Shown here one piece after another: positions 19,523-27,306 of a DNA stretch of 64,000 nt. The notes under the pieces were generated by a model. That model ran no database searches and was not told where the DNA came from. It saw only the letters and a list, made by a program, of their open reading frames with translations. Position 1 is the first letter of the stretch, and every line of letters starts with the position of its first letter. The stretch comes from Rhizobiales bacterium GAS188. Lineage in GTDB: Bacteria; Pseudomonadota; Alphaproteobacteria; Rhizobiales; Beijerinckiaceae. The stretch covers positions 7,759,001 through 7,823,000 of the forward strand of contig FNSS01000001.1 in the NCBI GenBank assembly GCA_900104855.1, written 5' to 3'. The position numbers were made by a program, and so were the translations under genes.

Positions 19523-19567
19523 ATACCATTTTGGTTCCGCGGATGAGTTGGATGGACATGATGGTAT
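19523..19567. promoter_or_regulatory. Candidate operator for the MocR/GabR-type regulator
   Basis: ATACCAT (19523-19529) followed by TTTGGTTCC forms an imperfect palindrome, and the reverse complement ATGGTAT lies at 19561-19567. The region sits between the divergent enolase-type and MocR-type genes. From memory, Bacillus GabR binds ATACCA repeats, so the match to a regulator of that family is meaningful. The second box overlaps the likely translation start of the regulator, consistent with autoregulation. Confidence 0.55.
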
Positions 19568-21089
19568 GGTGAAGCGAGAGGGCGGTGCCCTGCTCTTGTC
19601 GATCGCGATCGATCATCGCTCGGCGCGACCGATCGGCACGCAGCTCTATGTGATCTTGCGAGACCTGATGCTGTCTGGCGCCATCGCGGCCGGTGCCCGG
19701 CTGCCGGCCAGCCGCACCTTGGCGCGCGATCTCAGCTTGTCGCGCACCACGGTGATCGATGCTTTCGAGCGCCTGATCGCCGAGGGCCTCGTCGAATCGC
19801 GCGTCGGTGCCGGCACCTTCGTGAGCGGCGTGCTCAAATCGGAACATCCCCGGCAACCGCCGTCGACCACCAAGCCCACACCGCAGCGCAAGCCCAATCT
19901 GTCGAAGGCGATGGATCTTGCCGTCGGCCGCTTCAGCGACCGGCCGCGCCTGCCTTACGCGCCGCGCGCCTTCATCACCGCGCTCCCCGCCTTCGATGCC
20001 TTTCCGATGGCGCAATGGGCACGCCTCGCGGCCAAGCACTGGCGCGGCCGTCGCGAGGACGTGATGGGCTATGGCGCGCCATTCGGCCATGCCGCCTTGC
20101 GCGAAGCCATTGCGGCGCATCTGCGCGCCAATCGCGGCATTGCCTGTGAGAGGGAGCAGGTCTTCATCGTCGGCGGCGCCCAGCAGGCCTTCTATCTGAT
20201 CGGCACCGTGCTTCTCGACCCCGGCGACAAGGTCTGGTTCGAAAATCCGGGCGCGATCGGGGCCCGCAACAGCCTGCTCGCCTGTGGCGCCGAGCTCGTG
20301 CCGGTGCCGGTCGACGGCGAAGGGTTGCGGGTCGAGGAGGGCTTGATGCGCAGCCCGCAGTTTCGCCTGGCGTTCGTGACGCCGTCGCACCATCAGCCGC
20401 TCGGCCATGTCATGAGCCTCGAGCGCCGCTTGGCGCTCTTGCGATCGGCCGAGCAGGCCGGCGCTTGGATCATCGAGGACGACTACGATGGCGAGTTCTT
20501 CTTCGGCCGGCGGCCTTTGCCGACGCTGAAGAGCGTCGATCGCACCGGGCTGGTGATCTATGTCGGAACCTTCAGCAAATCCCTGTTCCCGGCGCTTCGC
20601 TTGGGCTTCATGCTGGTGCCGCCCTCGCTGGTCGACACCTTCCAGAAGGTCTCCGCCTCCTTCGTGCACGGCGTGCCATCGAGCGTCCAGGCGGTGGTGG
20701 CCGAGTTCATCGAGGAAGGGCATTTCGGAGCGCATATCCGGCGCATGCGGCGTATCTATGAGGAGCGGCACTCGGCTCTCTGCGAAGCGGCCAGGCGCGA
20801 TCTCGATGGATTATTGGACGTGGTCCCGACCGAAAGCGGGCTTCACACCATCGGCCATCTGCGCGGCAGTCTGTCCGAGATCGCGGTGGCGAGAGCGGCA
20901 GCGGAGCGCGGTATCGTCGTTTCGCCGATCGCCCGCTTCTCGATCGAGCCCACCAAGGTCAAGGGCCTGGTGCTCGGCTTCGGCGCAATAGCGCCGCCGG
21001 CGATCCGGAGCGGCGTCGCCGTGCTGAGCGAGGTGCTGGCACGCCAGGTCAAGGTCGACCGCCCGGCGCGCCGCCTTGCCCGGGCATAA
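19566..21089 (+). CDS. MocR/GabR-type transcriptional regulator with aminotransferase-like domain
   Basis: This 507-aa protein fuses an N-terminal GntR winged helix (about 20-80, with ASRTLARDLSLSRTTVIDAFERL) to a fold-type I aminotransferase domain (about 125-495). The PLP-binding lysine is in GTFSKSLFPALR near residue 338, and DDYDGEF supplies the cofactor-contacting Asp. Such regulators usually sense amines or amino acids through PLP. The start is uncertain: ATG at 19566 is chosen, with TTG at 19548 as alternative. It is divergent from the enolase/importer genes and followed by the GMC oxidase operon; boxes ATACCA/TGGTAT occur in both promoter regions, so it probably controls both. Confidence 0.92.
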   Translation: MVKREGGALLLSIAIDHRSARPIGTQLYVILRDLMLSGAIAAGARLPASRTLARDLSLSRTTVIDAFERLIAEGLVESRVGAGTFVSGVLKSEHPRQPPSTTKPTPQRKPNLSKAMDLAVGRFSDRPRLPYAPRAFITALPAFDAFPMAQWARLAAKHWRGRREDVMGYGAPFGHAALREAIAAHLRANRGIACEREQVFIVGGAQQAFYLIGTVLLDPGDKVWFENPGAIGARNSLLACGAELVPVPVDGEGLRVEEGLMRSPQFRLAFVTPSHHQPLGHVMSLERRLALLRSAEQAGAWIIEDDYDGEFFFGRRPLPTLKSVDRTGLVIYVGTFSKSLFPALRLGFMLVPPSLVDTFQKVSASFVHGVPSSVQAVVAEFIEEGHFGAHIRRMRRIYEERHSALCEAARRDLDGLLDVVPTESGLHTIGHLRGSLSEIAVARAAAERGIVVSPIARFSIEPTKVKGLVLGFGAIAPPAIRSGVAVLSEVLARQVKVDRPARRLARA

Positions 21090-21097
21090 GCGACACA

Positions 21098-21104
21098 ATG
21101 GTAT
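21098..21104. promoter_or_regulatory. Further ATGGTAT box upstream of the oxidoreductase operon
   Basis: The 7-mer ATGGTAT repeats the box found in the regulator/enolase intergenic region. It lies 112 bp upstream of the GMC oxidoreductase start and just after the regulator stop. A single 7-mer could occur by chance; its placement upstream of a gene likely to belong to the same regulon supports a role. Confidence 0.35.
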
Positions 21105-21216
21105 GCCAGATAGTTGAAATTGGACCTGCCGATCAGGCCGCTTTAGCCGGAATGTCGCAGCCGATGCAGCCCCTCATGATATCCTTGCCCCGATCCAGCA
21201 CGCAGCGCGACACCGC

Positions 21217-22863
21217 ATGACCAGCTTCGACTATATCATTGTCGGAGCGGGCTCGGCCGGTTGCGTTCTGGCGCGTCGTCTCACGGAGAGCGGCGCCCAT
21301 AAGGTGCTGCTGCTCGAGGCTGGCGGGAGCGAGCGGCGGCTCTGGACCCAGTTGCCGATCGGCTATGGCAAGGCCTTCTACGATCCTCGCATCAACTGGA
21401 TGTACCGCACCGAGCCGGAAGCCGCATTGGCCGGCCGGCAAGGCTATTGGCCGCGCGGAAAAGTGCTCGGCGGATCGAGCTCGATCAATGCCATGGTGCA
21501 TATCCGTGGCCAGGCCGGCGATTTCGACGATTGGCGAGCGCTGGGAAATCCTGGCTGGGGATGGCAGGACCTCCTGCCCTATTTCCGCAAGTCGGAGGAT
21601 TATTCGGGCGGCGCTGACGAATGGCGCGGCGCCGGCGGCCCGCTGCACGTATCGGACGTGTCGCGCGAATGCCATCCGCTCTGCGACGTCTATCTGCGCG
21701 CCTGCGCCGAGCTCGGCCTGAAGCGCAATGCCGACTTCAATGGCGCGAGCCTCGAAGGTGTCGGCCTCTATCAGATCACCATGCAGGGCGGATTGCGCAT
21801 GTCCACGGCGCGCGCCTATCTGCGCCCGGCCATGAGAGGGGCCAATCTGCGGGTCGAGACGCACGCTCATGCGACGCGCATCCTGTTCGAGGGCAAGCGC
21901 GCCGTCGGCGTCGAATATGAACGGGGCGGCCGGCCAATGACGGCGAGCGCCGGGCGCGAGGTCATTCTCTCGGCCGGCTCGATCAACTCGCCGCAATTGC
22001 TGCAGCTCTCGGGCATCGGCCCCGCAGAGCTCTTGCGCGGCCACGGCATCGATGTGGTGCATGACAGCCAAGTTGTCGGCCGCAATCTCCAGGACCATCT
22101 CTGCATCGATCACATCTACCGCTCGCGCCTGCCTTCGCTCAACGAGGTCTTCGGCACCTGGCACGGGCGGGTCGGCGCCGCCATCCGCTACCTCCTCACC
22201 CGGCGCGGCCCGCTCTCGATCAGCGTCAATCAAGGCGGCGGCTTCGTGCGCAGCCGCCCGGACCTGCCACGCCCCAATGTCCAGGTCTATTTCAGCCCGC
22301 ACAGCTACACCAAGGCGGTGCCGGGCAAGCGGGCTTTACTGCGCCCCGACCCGTTTCCCGGCTTCCTGCTCGGCGCCCAGCCCTGCCGGCCGACGAGCCG
22401 CGGCTATCTGCACATACGGTCGGCCGATCCCTTTTCGGCTCCCATGATCATCCCAAATTCGCTCTCGACCCAGCACGATATCGATGAGCTCCTCGCATGC
22501 ACCAAGCTCCTGAGGAAGCTCGCCGCGATGCCGTCATTCGCTGCGATCATCGCCAAGGAGATGGCGCCTGGAAGCGGTATCGCATCCGATGAGGAGTTCA
22601 TCGAGGATATCCGGCGGCGCGCCTCATGCGTGTTTCATCCCATCGGCACGTGCGGCATGGGGCCAGACGAGAAAGCAAGCGTGGTCGATCCCGAATTGAA
22701 GGTGCACGGCCTCTCCGGATTGCGGGTCATCGACGCGTCGGTCTTTCCGACGCTCACCTCGGGCAATACCAACGCGCCGACCGTCGCAGTCGCCGAAAGA
22801 GGCGCCGACCTCGTGCTGCGCGATGTCGAACAGCCCTCGGCCATAGCGGGCGAAGCGAGATGA
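21217..22863 (+). CDS. GMC-family FAD oxidoreductase (choline dehydrogenase-like)
   Basis: This 548-aa enzyme has the ADP-binding motif VGAGSAGCVLARRL at residues 9-22, an EAGG acidic end of strand 2, the GMC signature GSSSINAMVHIRG near 88-100, and the C-terminal HPIGTCGMG near 470 plus GNTNAPTVAVAERGADL near 515-531, which hold the catalytic His and Asn. It oxidises a primary or secondary alcohol, with FAD. The 4-bp ATGA overlap with the next gene shows coupling to a PuuB-like FAD enzyme. The context (amine-type importer, MocR regulator) suggests an amino-alcohol or polyol substrate, but this is inference. Confidence 0.92.
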   Translation: MTSFDYIIVGAGSAGCVLARRLTESGAHKVLLLEAGGSERRLWTQLPIGYGKAFYDPRINWMYRTEPEAALAGRQGYWPRGKVLGGSSSINAMVHIRGQAGDFDDWRALGNPGWGWQDLLPYFRKSEDYSGGADEWRGAGGPLHVSDVSRECHPLCDVYLRACAELGLKRNADFNGASLEGVGLYQITMQGGLRMSTARAYLRPAMRGANLRVETHAHATRILFEGKRAVGVEYERGGRPMTASAGREVILSAGSINSPQLLQLSGIGPAELLRGHGIDVVHDSQVVGRNLQDHLCIDHIYRSRLPSLNEVFGTWHGRVGAAIRYLLTRRGPLSISVNQGGGFVRSRPDLPRPNVQVYFSPHSYTKAVPGKRALLRPDPFPGFLLGAQPCRPTSRGYLHIRSADPFSAPMIIPNSLSTQHDIDELLACTKLLRKLAAMPSFAAIIAKEMAPGSGIASDEEFIEDIRRRASCVFHPIGTCGMGPDEKASVVDPELKVHGLSGLRVIDASVFPTLTSGNTNAPTVAVAERGADLVLRDVEQPSAIAGEAR

Positions 22864-24158
22864 ACGAACACCTCTTCAGTCACGACCTCAAGCTGACGCC
22901 TTATTGGTGGGACGAGGTGCCGCGGCCCGCCCTGCCCGAGACGCCGCTGCCTGCGAAGGTCGATGTGCTCGTCATCGGGTCGGGCTATACGGGGCTGAGC
23001 GCGGCGCTGCAGACGGCACGCGGCGGGCGCCACACGCTGGTGATCGATGCCGAGGATGCGGGCTTTGGCTGCAGCACGCGCAATGGCGGGCAGATCTCGA
23101 CGAGCATCAAGCCCGGCTTCGACGCGCTTGCCAAACAGCATGGCCCGGAGCGCGCCTTCGCCATCATCAAGGAGGGGCAGAACTCGCTGGCCTGGGCAGC
23201 GGATTTCATCGCAGCTGAGAAGATCGACTGCGATTTCCGGGTGGTCGGCCGCTTCCATGCCGCCCACAGCCCAGGAAAATATGAGGAGCTGGCGCGCCAG
23301 CTCGCGGCGCAGCCGAAGGGCCTCGAGGTCGAGGCGCATATGGTGCCGCGCACCGAGCAGCGGCGCGAATTGGGCAGCGACGCCTATTTCGGCGGCGCGA
23401 TCTTCGCGCGCCACGCTTCGGTCGATCCGGCGCGGTTCCACCAGGGCATGCTGGAGCGCGCGCTTTCCGCCGGCGCAAGGGTGATTCCACACTGCGCCGC
23501 CACCGCCATCCGCAAGGACAATGCCGGCTTCACCGTCGATACCGTGAAAGGGCCGGTCACCGCCCGACAGGTGGTGGTCGCGACCAACGGCTATACCGGC
23601 CGCCTGACGCCCTGGCTGCAACGGCGCGTCATCCCGATCGGCAGCTACATCATCGCCACGGAGCCCCTCCCCCGCGAGCTGATGGCGCAATTGACGCCCA
23701 AGGAGCGGATCGTCAGCGACACGCGCAAGGTCGTCTATTATTACCGGCCTTCGCCGGATGGGCGGCGGATCCTGTTCGGCGGTCGCGTCTCCCACAATGA
23801 AACGCAGCCGCGGGTCAGCGGGCCATTGCTGCATGCCGCGATGGCGCAGATCTTCCCGGAGCTCGCGACCACGCGTATCAGCCATTCATGGTATGGATTC
23901 GTCGCGTACACCTTCGATGAATTAATGCATATCGGAGAGCGTGACGGGCTCTATTATGCCATGGGCTATTGCGGCTCGGGGGTCGGCATGGCCGGCTATC
24001 TCGGCATGCGGCTCGGACAGCAGGTGCTGGGGCTCAAGGACGGCGTGACGGCTCTCGACGAGACCCGCTTCCAGACGCGCCCATTCTATCGCGGCAATCC
24101 ATGGTTCCTTGCCCCCTCCGTGATGTATTATCGCTGGCGCGACAAACGGGCGCGATAG
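22860..24158 (+). CDS. FAD-dependent amine oxidoreductase, PuuB/DadA-like
   Basis: This 432-aa DAO-family enzyme has an N-terminal leader, then the FAD-binding GSGYTGLSAAL near residues 39-49 and the STRNGGQ motif near 75, a pattern shared with gamma-glutamylputrescine oxidase (PuuB). The C-terminal FAD segment GYCGSGVGMAGYLG is near 375. It likely removes electrons from an amine, releasing aldehyde and ammonia or an alkylamine. Its ATG overlaps the stop of the GMC gene. Together with a polyamine-class importer and a MocR regulator, it makes an amine or amino-alcohol the most probable substrate of the locus. Confidence 0.88.
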   Translation: MNEHLFSHDLKLTPYWWDEVPRPALPETPLPAKVDVLVIGSGYTGLSAALQTARGGRHTLVIDAEDAGFGCSTRNGGQISTSIKPGFDALAKQHGPERAFAIIKEGQNSLAWAADFIAAEKIDCDFRVVGRFHAAHSPGKYEELARQLAAQPKGLEVEAHMVPRTEQRRELGSDAYFGGAIFARHASVDPARFHQGMLERALSAGARVIPHCAATAIRKDNAGFTVDTVKGPVTARQVVVATNGYTGRLTPWLQRRVIPIGSYIIATEPLPRELMAQLTPKERIVSDTRKVVYYYRPSPDGRRILFGGRVSHNETQPRVSGPLLHAAMAQIFPELATTRISHSWYGFVAYTFDELMHIGERDGLYYAMGYCGSGVGMAGYLGMRLGQQVLGLKDGVTALDETRFQTRPFYRGNPWFLAPSVMYYRWRDKRAR

Positions 24159-24201
24159 CTACTCAGGGGCAACCCGCGCCACAGCGGACAGGCGAGGAAA
24201 G

Positions 24202-25221
24202 ATGTTCAGCAAGATCGGATTGAGCCTCACTGGACTTTTGTGGATCGCGGCGCCCGTGCTGGCCTCAGCGCAGGCGCAGCAAATGGCGCCGAAGGTTCTG
24301 GTGATCACCATGTTCGGCGGCGAGGCGAAGCCCTGGCTCGAGGGCGAGGCGCTGACCCGCAAGATCGCCGTTCCCGGCCTCTCAAAGGCCTTCCCGGAGG
24401 TTGGTTGCACGGAGGGCGGCCTCTGCGTCATGACCACCAATATGGGTTACGCCAATGCCGCGAGCTCCATATCGGCGGTGATCTATAGCGGCCGCTTTGA
24501 CCTGTCGAAGACCTATTTCCTGATTGCCGGCATCGCCGGCGTCGATCCTGCCCAAGGCACTCTCGGTTCCGCCCATTGGGCGCGCTATGCGATCGATGGC
24601 GGCTTACAAAACGAGATCGACGCTCGCGAGATGCCGGAGGGCTGGAGCACCGGCTATGTGGCGATCGGCGCCGGCGCGCCGGGACAAAAGGTCGAGCTGA
24701 GATATGCCAGCGAGGTGTATCGCCTCGACGAGGCGTTGTTGCAGGCGGCCTATCGCCTGACCAAGGACACGGAACTCAGCGACAACGACACAGCCAAGGC
24801 TTATCGGGCGAGATACGGCTCGGCGCCGGCCGCGTCCGCGCCCAGGGTGACGATCTGCGACACTGTCTCGTCCGACACCTGGTGGCATGGCGCGAAGCTG
24901 GGCGATGCCATGGGATCTTGGGCGAAGCTGATCACCGATGGCGCCGCCACTACCTGCACCACCCAGCAGGAGGACAACGCGACCTTGACGGCGCTCCGGC
25001 GCGGGGCCGAGGCGCAGCTTCTGGATTTCAACCGCGTTGCGGTGCTGCGAACCGCATCGAATTTCGATCGTGAAGCGCCGGGCCAGACGCCGGCCGAGTC
25101 GCTCGCGGCAAAATCGGGCGGTTATCTGCCGTCCGTGACCAACGCCTATCGGGTTGGAGGGACGCTGGCACATGCCATCGTGGCGGACTGGGACACATGG
25201 CGGGCCGGCCCGCCGAAGTGA
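24202..25221 (+). CDS. NUP-family protein (purine nucleoside permease-like), secreted
   Basis: This 339-aa protein has a signal peptide (MFSKIGLSLTGLLWIAAPV, cleavage near residue 24) and then KVLVITMFGGEAKPW, the hallmark opening of the NUP family (PF06516), followed by TTNMGYANAASSISAVI and a conserved AGIAGVDP segment. The family is named from a fungal nucleoside permease, but it has no membrane helices and resembles nucleoside phosphorylases, so a periplasmic nucleoside-binding or cleaving role is possible. A GAGGAAAG ribosome site precedes the start. It is 43 bp behind the PuuB-like gene and probably in the same transcript; its link to amine catabolism is unclear. Confidence 0.82.
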   Translation: MFSKIGLSLTGLLWIAAPVLASAQAQQMAPKVLVITMFGGEAKPWLEGEALTRKIAVPGLSKAFPEVGCTEGGLCVMTTNMGYANAASSISAVIYSGRFDLSKTYFLIAGIAGVDPAQGTLGSAHWARYAIDGGLQNEIDAREMPEGWSTGYVAIGAGAPGQKVELRYASEVYRLDEALLQAAYRLTKDTELSDNDTAKAYRARYGSAPAASAPRVTICDTVSSDTWWHGAKLGDAMGSWAKLITDGAATTCTTQQEDNATLTALRRGAEAQLLDFNRVAVLRTASNFDREAPGQTPAESLAAKSGGYLPSVTNAYRVGGTLAHAIVADWDTWRAGPPK

Positions 25222-25234
25222 CCGGGCTCTTTCT

Positions 25235-25412
25235 TTCTCCCGCCACTTGAGGCGGGAGAAGGTGCCGAGGCGAAGCCGAGGCGGATGAGGGGCGCAAGGT
25301 CTTAGCTTCAAGCTCTTGCGCTTCACCGCAAGAGGAGCGGTCGAGCGCTTCACCAGCGTCCCTCATCCGCCCTCACTTCGTTCGGGCACCTTCTCCCGCA
25401 AGCGGGAGAAGG
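25235..25412. repeat. Mosaic intergenic palindromic element (copy A)
   Basis: The left end is a perfect 10-bp stem (TTCTCCCGCC/GGCGGGAGAA, 25235-25260) that can act as terminator for the NUP gene. The right end, 25337-25412, is nearly identical in reverse complement to 47335-47414. The two copies also share the CCTCAAGTGGCGGGAG arm. The family therefore occurs at least twice here and looks like a REP/RIME-type mobile intergenic repeat. The IS481 element begins 7 bp after this repeat. Confidence 0.8.
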
Positions 25413-25428
25413 AAGTGCTGTGCAGCCC

Positions 25429-25470
25429 TGATAGATAGGTGACAGAACGGACCGGAAAGATGGGTGACAG
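25429..25470 (+). repeat. Left inverted repeat of the IS481 element
   Basis: This 42-bp segment matches the complement of 26690-26731 at 34 of 42 positions and contains two spaced GGTGACAG motifs (25437-25444, 25463-25470). Confidence 0.8.
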
Positions 25471-25497
25471 TTCTCTGTCGGCTGGGAGGACCAGTCG

Positions 25498-26685
25498 ATG
25501 CCTTGGCAAGAGAGCTGTGCGATGGACGAGCGAATTGGTTTCATCAACGATCACTTATCTGGGTGGTGGACGATGACGGAACTTTGCGAGCGCTACGAGA
25601 TCAGCCGCAAGACGGGTTACAAGTGGCTTGGGCGCTATGCTGAGTTTGGGGCAGCTGGATTGATGGAACGCTCGCGTGCGCCGCTTGTGCATGGTCGCGC
25701 GACGCCCCAGCATCTGGTCGAGGCGATTGTGGGCTTGAAGGGCAAGCGCAAGAGCTGGGGGCCGCGCAAGATCATCGCCAGGCTTTCGGCGGGTCAACCG
25801 GATGTGGATTGGCCTTCTGCCTCGACAGCAGGTGAGATCTTGAAGCGTGCGGGGGAAGTGAGCAGCCGGCGGTTTCGGCGTCGTGGGCCGCCGCGCCTGG
25901 GCGAGCTGACGGTGCCGCAGCATGCCAATCATGTGTGGGGCGTGGACCACAAGGGTTGGGTGCGATTGCGTGATGGCTCGCGCGTTGAACCCTTGACGAT
26001 GACAGATGGATTCAGCCGCTATCTGATCAGTGTGGCAGCCACCGGCAGCACCGCTCATGATGAAGCCAAGCCCGTGTTCGAGCGTGCTTTCCGGGACTAC
26101 GGCCTGCCGGAGGTGATCCGTTCCGACAACGGCCCGCCCTTCGCCTCGACCGGCACGACCGGACTGACGGCGCTGTCGGCCTGGTGGATCAAGCTGGGCA
26201 TCAAGCATGAGCGGATCGATCCCGGCCATCCGCAACAGAACGGCCGGCACGAGCGCTTCCACTTCACCCTCTTGGAGGCCATGCGGCCGCCCGAGCCGAA
26301 CCGCGCCGCCCAAGCTCGCCGCTTCCAGGCTTTCGCCCGCGACTACAACCACGAACGCCCGCATGAGGCGCTCGGTCAACGCCCCCCGGCCAGCGTCTAT
26401 CAGCGCTCACCTCGCAAGATGCCCAACCGGCTTCCCGAGCCCGACTATCCGAGCGAGGCGGCGGTCCGCAAAGTGCGATCAAACGGCGAGATCAAGTGGC
26501 AGGGCGACCTCATCCATATCTGCAGCGCCTTAGTCGGCGAGGCCGTCGCCGTAGAGGAGAACGAGGCGGGTCAATGGCAGGTCCGCTTCTTCGATGTGCC
26601 GATCGGCTGGATCGATCCGGACAAGAAAAAATTGCGTCGCCTCGCCGCCCCCGGGGGCGGCGAGGCGACGCAGACCGAAACATGA
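25498..26685 (+). CDS. IS481-family transposase
   Basis: This 395-aa DDE transposase begins with an HTH region (about 20-75; MTELCERYEISRKTGYKWL), followed by an rve integrase core. The catalytic triad is visible as Asp150 (GVDHKGW), Asp210 (IRSDNGPPF) and Glu252 (NGRHERFH). A C-terminal beta-rich extension follows (about 315-380). The start MPWQESCAMDERI matches the usual IS481 opening. The gene is uninterrupted and should be functional. Its codon use looks slightly less GC-biased at the 5' end (GATCACTTATCTGGG) than the neighbouring catabolic genes. Confidence 0.93.
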   Translation: MPWQESCAMDERIGFINDHLSGWWTMTELCERYEISRKTGYKWLGRYAEFGAAGLMERSRAPLVHGRATPQHLVEAIVGLKGKRKSWGPRKIIARLSAGQPDVDWPSASTAGEILKRAGEVSSRRFRRRGPPRLGELTVPQHANHVWGVDHKGWVRLRDGSRVEPLTMTDGFSRYLISVAATGSTAHDEAKPVFERAFRDYGLPEVIRSDNGPPFASTGTTGLTALSAWWIKLGIKHERIDPGHPQQNGRHERFHFTLLEAMRPPEPNRAAQARRFQAFARDYNHERPHEALGQRPPASVYQRSPRKMPNRLPEPDYPSEAAVRKVRSNGEIKWQGDLIHICSALVGEAVAVEENEAGQWQVRFFDVPIGWIDPDKKKLRRLAAPGGGEATQTET

Positions 26686-26689
26686 ACGA

Positions 26690-26731
26690 CTGTCACCCAT
26701 GTATCCGGTCTATTTTGTAACCTATGTATCC
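26690..26731 (-). repeat. Right inverted repeat of the IS481 element
   Basis: This is the partner of the left repeat. It carries CTGTCACCC at 26690-26698 (outer copy of the GGGTGACAG motif) and a degenerate second copy, TTGTAACC, near 26715. Confidence 0.8.
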
Positions 26732-26739
26732 GCTGGACA

Positions 26740-26762
26740 GTGCGCCCAGCTACTTGGCGCAC
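26740..26762. terminator. Short hairpin hit by the IS insertion
   Basis: GTGCGCC (26740-26746) pairs perfectly with GGCGCAC (26756-26762). It lies directly beyond the stop of the minus-strand SnoaL-like gene and may help end that transcript, although it has no clear T-run. The first four bases of the stem are one copy of the IS target duplication, so the element inserted at the foot of this hairpin. Confidence 0.4.
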
Positions 26763-26763
26763 G

Positions 26764-27156
26764 CTAAATCTGGCCGCTCTTCGCCCGCCTCATGACCTCC
26801 TCGCGGACTTCCGGCCAGCGCAAGCTATGGAAGATCAGCCGCACGGATTTGATCTTGCCGTCCTCGATGCCGAGCCATTCGACGCTCGGGACGGCGCCGA
26901 CCGGAGTGTCGGTCACGAAGTCGTAGATGATGCAGACCTCGTCGCCGGCGGCGAAAGTCTTCTTGACGTCATTGCGCAGGAGAATGACGCCGAGCCGCTT
27001 GAGCGCCGCCATATAGTCTTGCGCTCCTTGAAGCGTGGCGAGGCCCGGGCTCGTGAATTCCACATCCTTGTGCAGGAACTCAGGCAACTTCGCGAACTCC
27101 TTGTTCCCGACGGCCTCGATATAGGCCTTCGCCAATTGCATGCCGCTTTGAGACAT
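26764..27156 (-). CDS. SnoaL-like / NTF2-fold protein
   Basis: This 130-aa cytoplasmic protein has the SnoaL-like pattern: an N-terminal helix (AKAYIEAVGNKEFAKLPEFLHKDVEFTSPG), a short helix (DYMAALKRLG), then beta strands with VCIIYDFVTDT and GKIKSVRLIFH. The fold serves as ligand-binding pocket or small hydrolase/isomerase; no catalytic residue is assigned. A GGGAGG ribosome site supports the ATG at 27156. It is divergent from an HxlR regulator, with a perfect 16-bp inverted repeat between them, so it is probably that regulator's target. The longer frame upstream is rejected. Confidence 0.8.
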   Translation of the reverse strand: MSQSGMQLAKAYIEAVGNKEFAKLPEFLHKDVEFTSPGLATLQGAQDYMAALKRLGVILLRNDVKKTFAAGDEVCIIYDFVTDTPVGAVPSVEWLGIEDGKIKSVRLIFHSLRWPEVREEVMRRAKSGQI

Positions 27157-27211
27157 CTCGACCTCCCTCTGCCGCGACCGATGGTTGCGAGCCGAAGATA
27201 TCGCCAACGGT

Positions 27212-27275
27212 ACGCTTTCGCCAGTACGGACAAAATTGATACTACGCGCCTTATTGCAAGTACTGGCGAAAGCGT
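27212..27275. promoter_or_regulatory. Perfect 16-bp inverted repeat, probable HxlR operator
   Basis: ACGCTTTCGCCAGTAC (27212-27227) and GTACTGGCGAAAGCGT (27260-27275) are exact reverse complements separated by 32 bp, in the 150-bp gap between the divergent SnoaL-like and HxlR genes. The AT-rich spacer (ACAAAATTGATACTACG) likely holds promoter elements. HxlR proteins bind as dimers to inverted repeats, so control of both genes is likely. Confidence 0.7.
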
Positions 27276-27306
27276 TAGAATTCGGCTTGAAGTGGAGCGA
27301 GCCGAG

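Larger units (their letters stand above)
25419..26739 (+). mobile_element. IS481-family insertion sequence, complete
   Basis: The element is 1321 bp with a single transposase gene. Both ends begin TGT(G/C)CAGC reading inward. The next 42 bp (25429-25470 and the complement of 26690-26731) match at 34 positions. Each end holds two copies of a GATAGGTGACAG/GATGGGTGACAG-like motif, probably transposase-binding sites. The 4-bp sequence GTGC flanks both sides (25415-25418 and 26740-26743), a plausible target duplication. Intact ends, intact gene and a visible duplication point to recent insertion. Confidence 0.88.

Noticed and set aside
26740-27306. Upstream extension of the HxlR reading frame
   Set aside because: It runs antisense through the SnoaL-like gene and the operator; the HxlR domain begins at 27307.
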